DNA of 64,000 bases from Bacillota bacterium (GTDB lineage Bacteria; Bacillota; Clostridia; Lachnospirales; Lachnospiraceae). The position numbers and the translations under genes were made by a program. The stretch is taken from positions 51,551 through 115,550 of the forward strand of contig JAEZJV010000086.1 of the NCBI GenBank assembly GCA_023415635.1. Reading direction: 5' to 3'. Positions 34,721 to 43,385 of this stretch are shown here, one piece after another; position 1 is the stretch's first letter, and each line of letters starts with the position of its first letter. The notes beneath the pieces are model-generated. The model saw only the letters and a list, made by a program, of their open reading frames with translations. It had not been told where the DNA came from and ran no database searches.

Positions 34721-35398
34721 CTAAATCGTCAGAAAACCTCTGTTTCTATATATGTTCTCATTATTTCCATTTAAGTGCATGCAGTAAACCTTTTTCCTAA
34801 ATTCTACCGGAATCAGCAACTCCAGCTTATCAATGTCACAATGTGAAGGTGACTTTGATGTATGGATTGAAGTATCCTGATATATGAAATCGATTGCTCC
34901 TTTTAAGAAATCGGCCAAAATCTCATCAGGTATTCTATAAGAGTCACCACTATAAAATATTCTTACATTATTTGCTTCTAGCAGATAGCCATAGCATTGC
35001 ATGGTATTAACATGGTCTACCGGTATTGCTTTCACAGATATACCCGGAAGCTCCTGCAAAAGCTCACTTTCATAGTGATATACATGTTCTTCTATTCCCA
35101 TCAATTTTAACAGAGTAACAATCGTAGTTTCCGGATGGATTACTTGTATTTTCTTATTCAATACGTAAAAGCAGTAGGATGCCAGGGACGCAAGACTGCC
35201 TACATGATCACAATGCAGATGGGTTATAAGTACGTAGATATTTCTACAATCCTTCAGTTCATTCAAATCCCATATTTCACCGAAAACACTTTCACCACAA
35301 TCAATAAGGAATAGATTATCTTCTATCACAAAGAATGCACTCGTGTTTTTCAATGATGGAGTAAATGCCGATCCTTTCCCAACAAATTTGAGTTCCAT
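34721..35398 (-). CDS. MBL-fold metallo-hydrolase (RNase Z/lactonase-like)
   Basis: A 225-residue metallo-beta-lactamase-fold protein. It starts MELKFVGKGSAFTPSLKNTS, has the metal motif ITHLHCDHVGSLASL (HxHxDH), a second-site His in PVDHVNTMQ, Asp in FYSGDSYRIPDE and His near its end in YCMHLNGN. The arrangement resembles the RNase Z or ribonuclease-like branch, but the length is short and no exosite is visible, so a small-molecule esterase, lactonase or phosphodiesterase is equally possible. It begins 12 bp after the ABC permease and is likely co-expressed with the importer, perhaps processing the imported compound. Confidence 0.86.
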   Translation of the reverse strand: MELKFVGKGSAFTPSLKNTSAFFVIEDNLFLIDCGESVFGEIWDLNELKDCRNIYVLITHLHCDHVGSLASLASYCFYVLNKKIQVIHPETTIVTLLKLMGIEEHVYHYESELLQELPGISVKAIPVDHVNTMQCYGYLLEANNVRIFYSGDSYRIPDEILADFLKGAIDFIYQDTSIHTSKSPSHCDIDKLELLIPVEFRKKVYCMHLNGNNENIYRNRGFLTI

Positions 35399-35410
35399 AA
35401 CCTTCTCCTT

Positions 35411-36226
35411 CTATTCCTTAATTCCGGCTCCAACAAAACTGTTCATAAATTGCTTCTGCATGATTAAAAATGCAACTAGTAAAGGTAGTATAATAATAAA
35501 CGTTGCCGCACAGACGTTAGCCCATTGCATATTTGCTTCCTTCGATTTTGCGAATATAGCAAGTCCTACTGTTAGGGTTCTATTTTCCGGTGAATTTGTT
35601 ACAATAAGCGGCCACAGATAATTATTCCAATGGTAGCTTACAGAAATTACAGCAAAGGAAACATATGCCGGCTTTGCATTCGGCATATACACCTTCCATA
35701 TCGTCTGCCAAACTGACGCTCCATCAATAAATGCCGCCTCAGACAGAGCTTTAGGAATTGTCTTAAAAGTCTGCCTCAATAGAAAGATCGCTAAAGCACT
35801 TCCTAAAAACGGTAACATGATTCCGAGCTTTGTATCGGTAAGTCCCAGGTCCGATAAGGTCATAAAATTCGCTGTTATTAAGACATCATTGGGAATAATA
35901 ATCTGCATAAAAATAATTGCAAATACTATCGTCTGCCCTTTGAATTTCATGACCGCCAAGGCATAAGCAGCTATGGTTGATGTTACAAATTGTATTAAAA
36001 ACGTAACCGTAACAATAGTAAGTGTATTAATGTAGTATTGTCCAAATGGAATTGCATTCCATACATAGATCAGATTATCCAAAGTAAACTTCGACTTAGG
36101 AAACAGCGACATAATAAATGTCGGTTCACTAAATGCCGTTCCAATTAACCATATAAAAGGGATTAACCATATGATTGCAATTACTATGGATAAAATGGTA
36201 GCAAAAATATCGCTTTTCTTATTCAT
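35411..36226 (-). CDS. Carbohydrate ABC transporter permease (MalG type)
   Basis: A 271-residue permease. The start at 36226 is preferred to the ATG at 36232 because AGGGGG touches the latter but lies 6 nt from the former. Six helices are predicted. The EAA loop is EAAFIDGASVWQTIWKVYMP (about 180-199). The C-terminus ending MNSFVGAGIKE is typical of CUT1 MalG/UgpE proteins. It begins 10 bp after the MalF-type gene. Substrate not defined by sequence; ATPase absent from the operon. Confidence 0.93.
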   Translation of the reverse strand: MNKKSDIFATILSIVIAIIWLIPFIWLIGTAFSEPTFIMSLFPKSKFTLDNLIYVWNAIPFGQYYINTLTIVTVTFLIQFVTSTIAAYALAVMKFKGQTIVFAIIFMQIIIPNDVLITANFMTLSDLGLTDTKLGIMLPFLGSALAIFLLRQTFKTIPKALSEAAFIDGASVWQTIWKVYMPNAKPAYVSFAVISVSYHWNNYLWPLIVTNSPENRTLTVGLAIFAKSKEANMQWANVCAATFIIILPLLVAFLIMQKQFMNSFVGAGIKE

Positions 36227-36236
36227 ATCCATCCCC

Positions 36237-37136
36237 CTAGTTATAATATACCTTTCTATCCTGGCTTAAAAATCTTGGTAGTGAGATAACCAATAATACG
36301 ACTAGCATGATTACGGTTAATGCGGCAGAAATACCGTAATTAAAGTTCGTAAAGCCCTGCTGGTATAAATAATACAGCAATAGCATACTCGCATTATTTG
36401 GGGCTCCTTCTGTCATAATCACAACATGGTCAACCAATTTAAAGCTGTTTGTAAAGGCAATCGTGGAGACAAATAATATCGTTGGCCCTAGGAGAGGGAA
36501 TGTAATTCTTCTGAACGTGGTCCAAAAGCGGGCCCCATCTATTCTGGCGGCTTCATATATTTCTTCTGAAATATTTTGCATTCCTGACAAGAAAAATACC
36601 ATGAGATATCCAGCTTCTTTCCATACATACATGACCGCCAATGACTGTAGAACGGTATCTTTATTGGATAAGACATTCATCGGTTTAAGCCCTAAGCGAA
36701 TCAGGGTTTGGTCCAAAAGTCCATTTTTTGCCATATATACAAACATCCATACACTGGCAACTGCTATCATTGGCATTACAACGGGATAAAAATAAGCAGT
36801 TCTCATAAAGCCAACCCTTTTCCCCTTTCGATTAACCAACAATGCTAAACCAATACCGATAACCATACTGGGAATCACAGTGATTAAAGAAAATTCAATT
36901 GTATTACCAATCACCTTCCAAAAAATCTTATTTTCAGAAAGCGCTATATAATTTTGCAGACCGGTAAATTCAGGAGCAGCCATACCCATTTTAAATTTAC
37001 ATAAGCTTAGGTATACACTCCGAAATATCGGATACACCGTGAATACCAGCATAACCAACAATGCTGGGAACATTAGCATCCAAGCTGTGATATTCGTTTT
37101 TACCTTCTTCCTAAATTTTGTATCCTTTATACGCAT
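36237..37136 (-). CDS. Sugar ABC transporter permease (MalF/UgpA type)
   Basis: A 299-residue permease. It starts with a charged tail, then AWMLMFPALLVMLVFTVYPI, six helices and the EAA loop EAARIDGARFWTTFRRITFP (about 197-216). It belongs with the binding protein at 37276, the MalG-type permease and two accessory genes. A large stem-loop separates it from the binding-protein gene, so permease expression is probably lower than that of the binding protein. Confidence 0.93.
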   Translation of the reverse strand: MRIKDTKFRKKVKTNITAWMLMFPALLVMLVFTVYPIFRSVYLSLCKFKMGMAAPEFTGLQNYIALSENKIFWKVIGNTIEFSLITVIPSMVIGIGLALLVNRKGKRVGFMRTAYFYPVVMPMIAVASVWMFVYMAKNGLLDQTLIRLGLKPMNVLSNKDTVLQSLAVMYVWKEAGYLMVFFLSGMQNISEEIYEAARIDGARFWTTFRRITFPLLGPTILFVSTIAFTNSFKLVDHVVIMTEGAPNNASMLLLYYLYQQGFTNFNYGISAALTVIMLVVLLVISLPRFLSQDRKVYYN

Positions 37137-37162
37137 TATATCACCTCTGTGGTTACATAAAG

Positions 37163-37244
37163 AACTGTCGCAAAGTATACATTATGTTAATCAAATATAT
37201 GATACGTTGATATTCCTATTAATGTATTATATTTTGCGACAGTC
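37163..37244. repeat. 82-bp inverted repeat between binding-protein and permease genes
   Basis: The ends AACTGTCGCAAAG and its near complement (TTTTGCGACAGTC) form an 11-12 bp stem, and the AT-rich interior is partly self-complementary. It could be an mRNA-stabilising stem-loop or a miniature inverted-repeat element; no clear target-site duplication is seen. Confidence 0.6.
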
Positions 37245-37275
37245 CCTATTCATATTTTTACTTACTGGTTACAGC

Positions 37276-38652
37276 TTATTGGAAATCAGCTAATATTGCT
37301 TCACCAGCCTCCTGGGCATTATCTAGAGCTTCCTGTGCTGTAGCCTCGCCGGTTATAGCTGATTGAATATTATCGTTCAATACTCTCCACATTTCAGCAG
37401 CGTTATATGTCGTTAACTCCGGCTTTGCATATTCTAATTGCTTATATGCAACAGATGCCTGAGGTACCTCTGCATAATAATTCTTAATGGTATCGGTCTG
37501 ATAGCAGCTATCTCTTGTCGCAACATATCCGGTATCCACGCTCCATTGAGCGGCTCTGTTCGTATCCGTACAGAACTTAATAAACTTCCAAGCTGCCTGA
37601 ACTCGTTCCTCTGATATACCGGATGAAATATAGAAATTGCCCCCGCCTGTAGGTGCCGCTACACGCTTACCTGCAGGTAAAAATGCCGTACCAAAATCAA
37701 AGGTTGCATTGGTATTAATATTTGTCATGTTTCCTGTTGTATGATATATCATCGCCACCTGACCTGCCAGGAATTGTGTGGGTAAATCAGTCCATTGTAC
37801 AATTCCCTCAGCCATACAATTATACTTATTCTGCAAATCAATCCAGAATTGTAATGCCTCAACATTCTCTGGGGTATTAAAATAAATTTGCTTACCATCC
37901 TCACTCATAAGATTCTTTCCGTCAGTGCTGTTCTGTAAAGCAAAGCCTGTAAAGGCCCATTGAGCAGATCCCGAGTTAAGTGCAATTCCTACACCTTCTC
38001 TGTTCTCATTTGTTAGCTTCTGAGCATATGTAGCAAGTTCCTCCCAGGTTGTAGGCGGAGCTTCCGGATCCAATCCGACTTCCTTAAAGGCATCCTTGTT
38101 ATAGTATAAAACCATAGTACTTCTTTGAAATGGTATGGAATAGATTTTGCCATCCACATAAGAATCTTCCATAAAACCATCTAAAAAGTCATCAATATAA
38201 GCTTTGCCTGCGTCCCCATCCGCAGCAATTAATTCATCGAGAGGCATAGCCATTCCAGTGGATGCCATTGTGAATCTCTGTGTAGCCAAGCTAACAAACA
38301 CATCCGGAGGATTACCTCCTGTGATAGCTGTTTGAATTTTTACCACAGTATCATCATAATTTCCTGTGTATACAGGATTTACCTTAATGTTAGGATTTTC
38401 AGCATTGAAGTCTGCACATAATTTATCAATCACTTCTGTAATTGCTCCACCTACATTTACCGGGTAATAAAAGGTTAATTCCAGTTGCTTAGCTGTTTCT
38501 TCCTTGGCACCCTTCTCATCAGTATTTGTTTTGTTTTCTGTTGTTGTAGTAGTACTATCTTTAGTTTCAGTTTCTTTTTTACTGTTCGAACAAGCCGACA
38601 TCAACCCGAGGGCCAAGACGCATACCAGTAATAATGCTATAAACCTTCTCAT
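37276..38652 (-). CDS. ABC transporter sugar-binding lipoprotein
   Basis: A 458-residue lipoprotein from the ATG at 38652 (GGAGGAAGG upstream); 69 bp of additional upstream frame lacks an SD. The signal peptide MRRFIALLLVCVLALG ends in the lipobox LMSAC. A Thr/Glu-rich linker follows, then a family 1 solute-binding fold with LTFYYPVNVGGAITEVIDKL, PPDVFVSLATQRFTMAS, GKIYSIPFQRSTMVLYYN and WKFIKFCTDTNRAAQW. It is the first gene of the ABC operon, preceded by a strong promoter carrying a LacI-type operator. Substrate is probably an oligosaccharide or glycoside. Confidence 0.93.
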   Translation of the reverse strand: MRRFIALLLVCVLALGLMSACSNSKKETETKDSTTTTTENKTNTDEKGAKEETAKQLELTFYYPVNVGGAITEVIDKLCADFNAENPNIKVNPVYTGNYDDTVVKIQTAITGGNPPDVFVSLATQRFTMASTGMAMPLDELIAADGDAGKAYIDDFLDGFMEDSYVDGKIYSIPFQRSTMVLYYNKDAFKEVGLDPEAPPTTWEELATYAQKLTNENREGVGIALNSGSAQWAFTGFALQNSTDGKNLMSEDGKQIYFNTPENVEALQFWIDLQNKYNCMAEGIVQWTDLPTQFLAGQVAMIYHTTGNMTNINTNATFDFGTAFLPAGKRVAAPTGGGNFYISSGISEERVQAAWKFIKFCTDTNRAAQWSVDTGYVATRDSCYQTDTIKNYYAEVPQASVAYKQLEYAKPELTTYNAAEMWRVLNDNIQSAITGEATAQEALDNAQEAGEAILADFQ

Positions 38653-38692
38653 AATCCTTCCTCCAATGTATAATTTTGTTGTTTCCGAAATC

Positions 38693-38722
38693 ATAATAAC
38701 ATCAATATTGAAACGTGTCAAT
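38693..38722 (-). promoter_or_regulatory. Promoter of the ABC operon with a LacI-type operator on its -35
   Basis: On the minus strand, -35 TTGACA (38716-38721) and -10 TATTAT (38693-38698) are 17 bp apart. The operator ATTGAAACGTGTCAAT (38707-38722, plus-strand reading) has a central CG and one arm mismatch and covers the -35, so repressor binding would block transcription. Confidence 0.72.
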
Positions 38723-38876
38723 TATATTTTTATTAAATTTATAGCAATAATGTACAATTAAAAATATATGTCATAGATTTTTCGCATTATTTTATATATA
38801 ATGGTAACACGATATTTGAATATCAGTTGAATATCAACTAAATACTCTCATTATTATTCGTATTTATCTATTTATT

Positions 38877-38927
38877 ATTGATACGTTTCAATTGATTATT
38901 TACAAATTTTTTAATTCATGTTATACT
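38877..38927 (+). promoter_or_regulatory. Second LacI-type operator and promoter of the LacI-SBP fusion gene
   Basis: The operator ATTGATACGTTTCAAT (38877-38892) matches the first in 14 of 16 positions. It lies just upstream of -35 TTTACA (38899-38904) and -10 TATACT (38922-38927), which are 17 bp apart. The pair suggests looping or joint control of both divergent units. Confidence 0.68.
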
Positions 38928-38962
38928 TCTAACTATATTTAACATGGGGAGTGAATAGGAAA

Positions 38963-41167
38963 ATGCCAACGATTAAAGATATTGCAAAGGCGGCAGGTGT
39001 ATCTCAAGGCACTGTATCTAATGTGTTGAGTGGTAAAGGTAATGTCAGTAGTGAGAAAATCAAGCATGTATATGATGTAGCCTTCGCTTTAGGCTACACT
39101 CCAAACGAAAGAGCTAAGAATCTTCGAAAGGGAGCATCTAATCTTTTGGCTGTTATTGTTCCTAATATAAATCCGAAGCAATACATGGAATTCTATGTAA
39201 GCTTTAAAAATTATGCTGAAAGCCATAATTATGCGGCACAACTATATATAACCAATGATAATCCTGAAGCCGAGCAGTCTATCCTAAATGATATAAAATC
39301 AAGTATGGCTGCGGGGGTAGCCGCAATTTCCTGTAGTAATAATGCTGGTAGTATTTACAAAGAGCTTGGTTACGGGGATGCTTACAATATTGTTTTTGTG
39401 GAACGAGATCCTGGTTTCCCATGTAACTATATAGGCTTTGACTATGGGAAAGCCGGAGCCTATCTTGCAGATTGTGCGATAGAGCAAAATTATACTTCCG
39501 TCGGATTAATAACAGGGGATTTAAGCCGGTCCAATGAAGCAGCTTTTTATAATAGCTTCATGCATACAATCGGAAAAAGCAAATGTATCGTCAATCATAT
39601 TCAAACCGATCATTATCGCAAGAATCATAATATCCTGCACATGCTGAACGGAGCAGCTTTACAGGCATTTTTTGTTTCCAATTATGGATTTACCGAGAAT
39701 GTTAAGGATATTAATCAAAGCTTTAATTCCGGCAACAATACGAAAATATATACTGTATCCCCTATCTTCACCATGCCCGAGAATGATTTTATTAAGTACG
39801 AGCTTAACTACAGGTATTTAGGAATTATCGCAGCAGAAGCACTGATAAAAGTAGCCGAAAAGAAGACTGTCAAGTTTCCTATTCTTCTGGATAATACCGG
39901 TTATCGAAATTGGTTTCCAAATATCAAGTATAAAGCAAGCAGTGAACCGATAAACGTATTAACCATAGACTCTCCAGAAGCATATACCATGAAAAGTCTG
40001 TCCCGTATTTATACCCAAAAGACCGGAATTGATGTAAACATTACTGTTTATTCCTATGATGAAATGTATGAGGCTTTTACAAATATGAGCGAATCCTCTG
40101 TATTTGATGTAATAAGACTCGATGTTACCTGGTTGTCATGGTTTGCAGAAAAGATCTTACAACCGCTTGATCATCTGGATCCCAGTATATCCTCACTTTT
40201 TGACCAATTCCTAGATGGTGTAGTGGAACGTTATTCGATTATTAACAATCGAGTGTATACACTTCCCTCTACACCGAGTATGATGTTGTTATTTTATCGT
40301 AAGGATCTATTCAACAGTTCGGTAATAAAGCGGATCTATTATGAGAATTACAAAAGCGAGCTTCTTCCCCCAAACAGTATTGAAGAATTCAACCGGATTG
40401 CGCGGTTTTTTACAAAAGCATATAATCCCTCCTCTCCCACTGATTATGGAGCAACCCTTACTCTTGGCAGTACAGGCGTTGCAGCCTCGGAGTTTTTGGC
40501 AAGATACTTTAGCTATAACAAGAATCTATATGATGATAATAGCCTCATAAAATTAAATAGTGACATTGCTCTAAAATGCTTAACAGAATTGACTGAGCTT
40601 AAAAATTATTCCAATGAAAATTATAATACCTGGTGGACTGATACTGCAGCCTCCTTTGCTGAAGGCAATACTGCTATGGCAATCCTTTACAGCAACTACG
40701 CTTCTGACTTACTACGCAACAATTCCAAGGTTGTAGGTAATATCGGTTATACTCTGGTCCCCGGAAATAATCCACTGATCGGAGGCGGCTCCCTGGGTGT
40801 ATCTAAATTCAGCAAGCATCCTGAAGCAGCTCTTCAATTTATAAAATGGATGTGCAGCGAACCGATTACTACAGCCTCTACTGCGTTAGGAAGCGTTTCT
40901 CCCTGCAAGAACTCGTATGATAATTATGAGATTGTTGATGTCTTTCCATGGCTGAACTTGGTAAAGGACTGTTTTGTATTATCTCATTGCAGGCGGGTAC
41001 CCCTTACGGTTAAAAAACCTTTTGATGAACGCCGCTTTTTAAGCATAATCGGAATGGCTGTAAAGAACTCCTACAGCGGAGCTATGAAGCCAAAAGAAGC
41101 CCTGGATCTGGCACAGGAAGTGTTCGCAAAACAATTTGACTATCTATATAAAGTTACACCGTTATAG
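38963..41167 (+). CDS. LacI-type regulator fused to a solute-binding-protein domain
   Basis: A 734-residue cytoplasmic protein from the ATG at 38963 (GGGGAG 11 nt upstream; a GTG 12 nt earlier is possible). Residues 1-50 are a LacI helix-turn-helix, TIKDIAKAAGVSQGTVSNVL with the hinge GYTPNERAKNLRKG. Residues ~55-300 form a LacI/PBP1 sensor domain (NLLAVIVPNINP, NYIGFDYGKAGAYLAD). Residues ~315-690 are a second, complete ABC family 1 binding fold (INVLTIDSPEAYTMKSLSRI, FDVIRLDVTWLSWF, TLPSTPSMMLLFYRKDLF, ALQFIKWMCSEP). No signal peptide is present. A normal LacI is ~340 residues. The fusion probably senses the importer's substrate with a cytoplasmic copy of its receptor. Confidence 0.88.
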   Translation: MPTIKDIAKAAGVSQGTVSNVLSGKGNVSSEKIKHVYDVAFALGYTPNERAKNLRKGASNLLAVIVPNINPKQYMEFYVSFKNYAESHNYAAQLYITNDNPEAEQSILNDIKSSMAAGVAAISCSNNAGSIYKELGYGDAYNIVFVERDPGFPCNYIGFDYGKAGAYLADCAIEQNYTSVGLITGDLSRSNEAAFYNSFMHTIGKSKCIVNHIQTDHYRKNHNILHMLNGAALQAFFVSNYGFTENVKDINQSFNSGNNTKIYTVSPIFTMPENDFIKYELNYRYLGIIAAEALIKVAEKKTVKFPILLDNTGYRNWFPNIKYKASSEPINVLTIDSPEAYTMKSLSRIYTQKTGIDVNITVYSYDEMYEAFTNMSESSVFDVIRLDVTWLSWFAEKILQPLDHLDPSISSLFDQFLDGVVERYSIINNRVYTLPSTPSMMLLFYRKDLFNSSVIKRIYYENYKSELLPPNSIEEFNRIARFFTKAYNPSSPTDYGATLTLGSTGVAASEFLARYFSYNKNLYDDNSLIKLNSDIALKCLTELTELKNYSNENYNTWWTDTAASFAEGNTAMAILYSNYASDLLRNNSKVVGNIGYTLVPGNNPLIGGGSLGVSKFSKHPEAALQFIKWMCSEPITTASTALGSVSPCKNSYDNYEIVDVFPWLNLVKDCFVLSHCRRVPLTVKKPFDERRFLSIIGMAVKNSYSGAMKPKEALDLAQEVFAKQFDYLYKVTPL

Positions 41168-41207
41168 AGGTTGGAATTCCATAGGAAGACCTAGAATACA
41201 AGCAAAA

Positions 41208-41242
41208 ATACGGGAAAGCCTAATATTATGGCTTTCCCGTAT
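41208..41242 (+). terminator. Terminator of the LacI-SBP fusion gene
   Basis: ATACGGGAAAGCC and GGCTTTCCCGTAT form a perfect 13-bp stem around a 9-nt loop, followed by TTAATAT, 41 bp past the stop. Confidence 0.68.
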
Positions 41243-41263
41243 TAATATCGTATAAAAAGCAAC

Positions 41264-41298
41264 CGGTGTAAGTTTCAGATATCTGAAGCCTTACACCG
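41264..41298 (-). terminator. Terminator at the end of the large leftward operon
   Basis: CGGTGTAAG/CTTACACCG encloses an inner palindrome TTCAGATATCTGAA. It lies 35 bp past the last gene (stop at 41333) and between convergent units. Confidence 0.6.
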
Positions 41299-41332
41299 AT
41301 TCCTTATTCATGGGTACTATAATTGTTGAGTA

Positions 41333-42301
41333 CTATTTATTCACTACGTTTACCGGTTGTCCTTCCTGAAAAGCCTTTAAATTATTAACAGCGATATCCA
41401 TAAGCCTCTGTCTGCTCTCCTTGGGGGCCCAGGAGATATGAGGAGTAATGATACAGTTCTTGGCTTTTAATAAGGGATTGTCTCCTTTAATGGGTTCCGA
41501 GGATACTACATCCAGACCGGCCGCATATACTTTACCGGAGTTTAATGCCTCGCATAAATCCTCCTCTATAATCAGCGGTCCTCGGGAATTATTCAAGATA
41601 ATTACTCCATCTTTCATCTTTGCAATACTATTCTTATTAATAATACCCTGAGTCGCAGGGAATAGAGGACAATGCAATGAAATCACATCAGAATTCTTCA
41701 AAAGATTTTCTAAATCCGTATATTTGCAGGTATCTGATTCCAGTGCAGGGTTTTGGTTAGTGTCATAGGCCAGTACCTTCATGCCGAACGCCTGAGCAAG
41801 CACAGCGGTGTTCTGCCCTATTCGACCAAAGCCAATAATACCCATTGTTTTCCCTGACAGCTCAATTAACGGATAGTCCCAGAAGCACCAATCTGCATTA
41901 TTCTCCCATCTTCCTTCGTAAACTGCCTGGCTGTGATGTGCGACATGATGACAGATTTCTAATAGCATTGCCATTGCAAATTGAGCAACCGCAGTCGTAC
42001 CGTATGACGGTATATTGGCAACAGGGATCTTTCTTTCCTTAGCAGCTTCAACATCCACCACATTATACCCGGTAGCCAATACACCTACATATTTAATATT
42101 GGAGCAGCTTTCAAAAACCCTTCTGGAAAGCGGTGTTTTATTAGTGATAACTGCTTCTGCATTACCAATTCTTTTGACAATCTCATCTATGTCATTGAGG
42201 GGAGTTCTGTCGTAAACCTTCAAATTACCAAGCTTCTCAAATCCCTCCCAGCTTAAATCGCCCGGATTCTCTGTATATCCATCCAAAATCACAATATTCA
42301 T
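41333..42301 (-). CDS. D-2-hydroxyacid dehydrogenase (glycerate/hydroxypyruvate reductase-like)
   Basis: A 322-residue NAD(P)-dependent enzyme. The dinucleotide site is MGIIGFGRIGQNTAVLAQAF (about 153-172). Catalytic residues fit NNSRGPLIIEEDLCEAL (Arg), a downstream Glu in SSEPIKGDNPL and the His of ITPHISWAPKESRQ. Family members interconvert 2-hydroxy and 2-keto acids such as glycerate/hydroxypyruvate. It is the last gene of the long leftward operon, 24 bp after a TIM-barrel gene, and would suit reduction or oxidation of a 2-keto-acid end product of sugar-acid breakdown (inference). Confidence 0.92.
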   Translation of the reverse strand: MNIVILDGYTENPGDLSWEGFEKLGNLKVYDRTPLNDIDEIVKRIGNAEAVITNKTPLSRRVFESCSNIKYVGVLATGYNVVDVEAAKERKIPVANIPSYGTTAVAQFAMAMLLEICHHVAHHSQAVYEGRWENNADWCFWDYPLIELSGKTMGIIGFGRIGQNTAVLAQAFGMKVLAYDTNQNPALESDTCKYTDLENLLKNSDVISLHCPLFPATQGIINKNSIAKMKDGVIILNNSRGPLIIEEDLCEALNSGKVYAAGLDVVSSEPIKGDNPLLKAKNCIITPHISWAPKESRQRLMDIAVNNLKAFQEGQPVNVVNK

Positions 42302-42325
42302 AGTATCTCTCCTTTCATCAGCAAA

Positions 42326-43222
42326 CTAATCCTCCAGCATTGCCCAAGCACGCTGAATTACTCGCTTTGTATTTGCTAAAACGATATCAGCATCTTCTTC
42401 TTTCCAGGGCTTTACCTCAAAGGAAAGTACATATGGATTTGCAGCGTTAAAAAATCCCTCTTCCTTTAATACGGCAAAAAAGTCGATTAGCTGCTCTATA
42501 TCATTGGCACTATTAGGGAAACCAAACCGTGGATGCTGGTCTCCATATGCTTCACATTCCTTCTTCACCACAGCATTACCGATATGGAAGTGTGTAATGT
42601 ATGGTCGTAATGTGCGGATAACAAATTGCGAAGTCTCATAGGTTGTCGGAAAATGTGACAAATCTACCATCAGGCCAAAATTATTATGATATAATCTCAT
42701 ATCAGCTGCAAATCTTGCTGCTAACGGAGCCGGTCCGACTAGTACAGCCTTGTCCATATCGAAGTCGAACACCTCCAGCTCAACCATCATATTCTTTGTT
42801 TTGGCATAATCACAGACTGCCCTGGTAGTCTTTAATAATTGCTGATATGACTCTTCCTTTGTTTCTGAACTCCATTTACCTGACAAAAAAGCAATGCCCT
42901 TCGCTCCAAGGAATTCAGCTTCATCTATTGCTTCAATTAAGGTTGCTTCGGCCTGCTTTCTTCCTTCCTCTGAAAGATCATTCGGATTTAACTTTGGGCC
43001 AAGCAATCGTGGTTGTGCACCATAGCAAACCTTTAAGTGAGATTGAGCAAGCATGTCTCTTGCCTTCATCCTGCTATCATCATCTGAAAACTTGCAAACC
43101 TCTATCGCATCAAAAAACTCATCACAGGCGATAGTTCGGATAGAATCAAGTACATTGTAATGCGGATGGCTCATCCATTGAATTGTTCCGATTTGAAAAT
43201 ATTTGTGTATCGAATCTCTCAT
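42326..43222 (-). CDS. TIM-barrel sugar isomerase/lyase-like protein A
   Basis: About 298 residues from the ATG at 43222 (GGAGAGG 6 nt before). It has the xylose-isomerase-like TIM fold with probable metal residues in MVELEVFDFD, GLMVDLSHFPTT and THFHIGNAV. A distinctive YGDQHPRFGFPNS segment is shared with the next protein upstream. Similar proteins next to Gfo/Idh/MocA dehydrogenases act on 3-keto-glycosides or open C-glycosidic bonds; that analogy is inference. It is separated from its upstream paralogue by 163 bp, the second largest gap in the operon. Confidence 0.82.
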   Translation of the reverse strand: MRDSIHKYFQIGTIQWMSHPHYNVLDSIRTIACDEFFDAIEVCKFSDDDSRMKARDMLAQSHLKVCYGAQPRLLGPKLNPNDLSEEGRKQAEATLIEAIDEAEFLGAKGIAFLSGKWSSETKEESYQQLLKTTRAVCDYAKTKNMMVELEVFDFDMDKAVLVGPAPLAARFAADMRLYHNNFGLMVDLSHFPTTYETSQFVIRTLRPYITHFHIGNAVVKKECEAYGDQHPRFGFPNSANDIEQLIDFFAVLKEEGFFNAANPYVLSFEVKPWKEEDADIVLANTKRVIQRAWAMLED

Positions 43223-43385
43223 ATCTACCTCTCCTCGTATCATAAGTTTATATAGCTAACAGCTAGACTATAAAGCTTATTCTATTTTTACTAAGTTAAT
43301 AGTTACCTTTATTGGGAATATCCTTATGCCTAAGTACCTAATATAAGTTTTTGTGTGAAAGGTTAATTAAATGCATTTGTGAATA

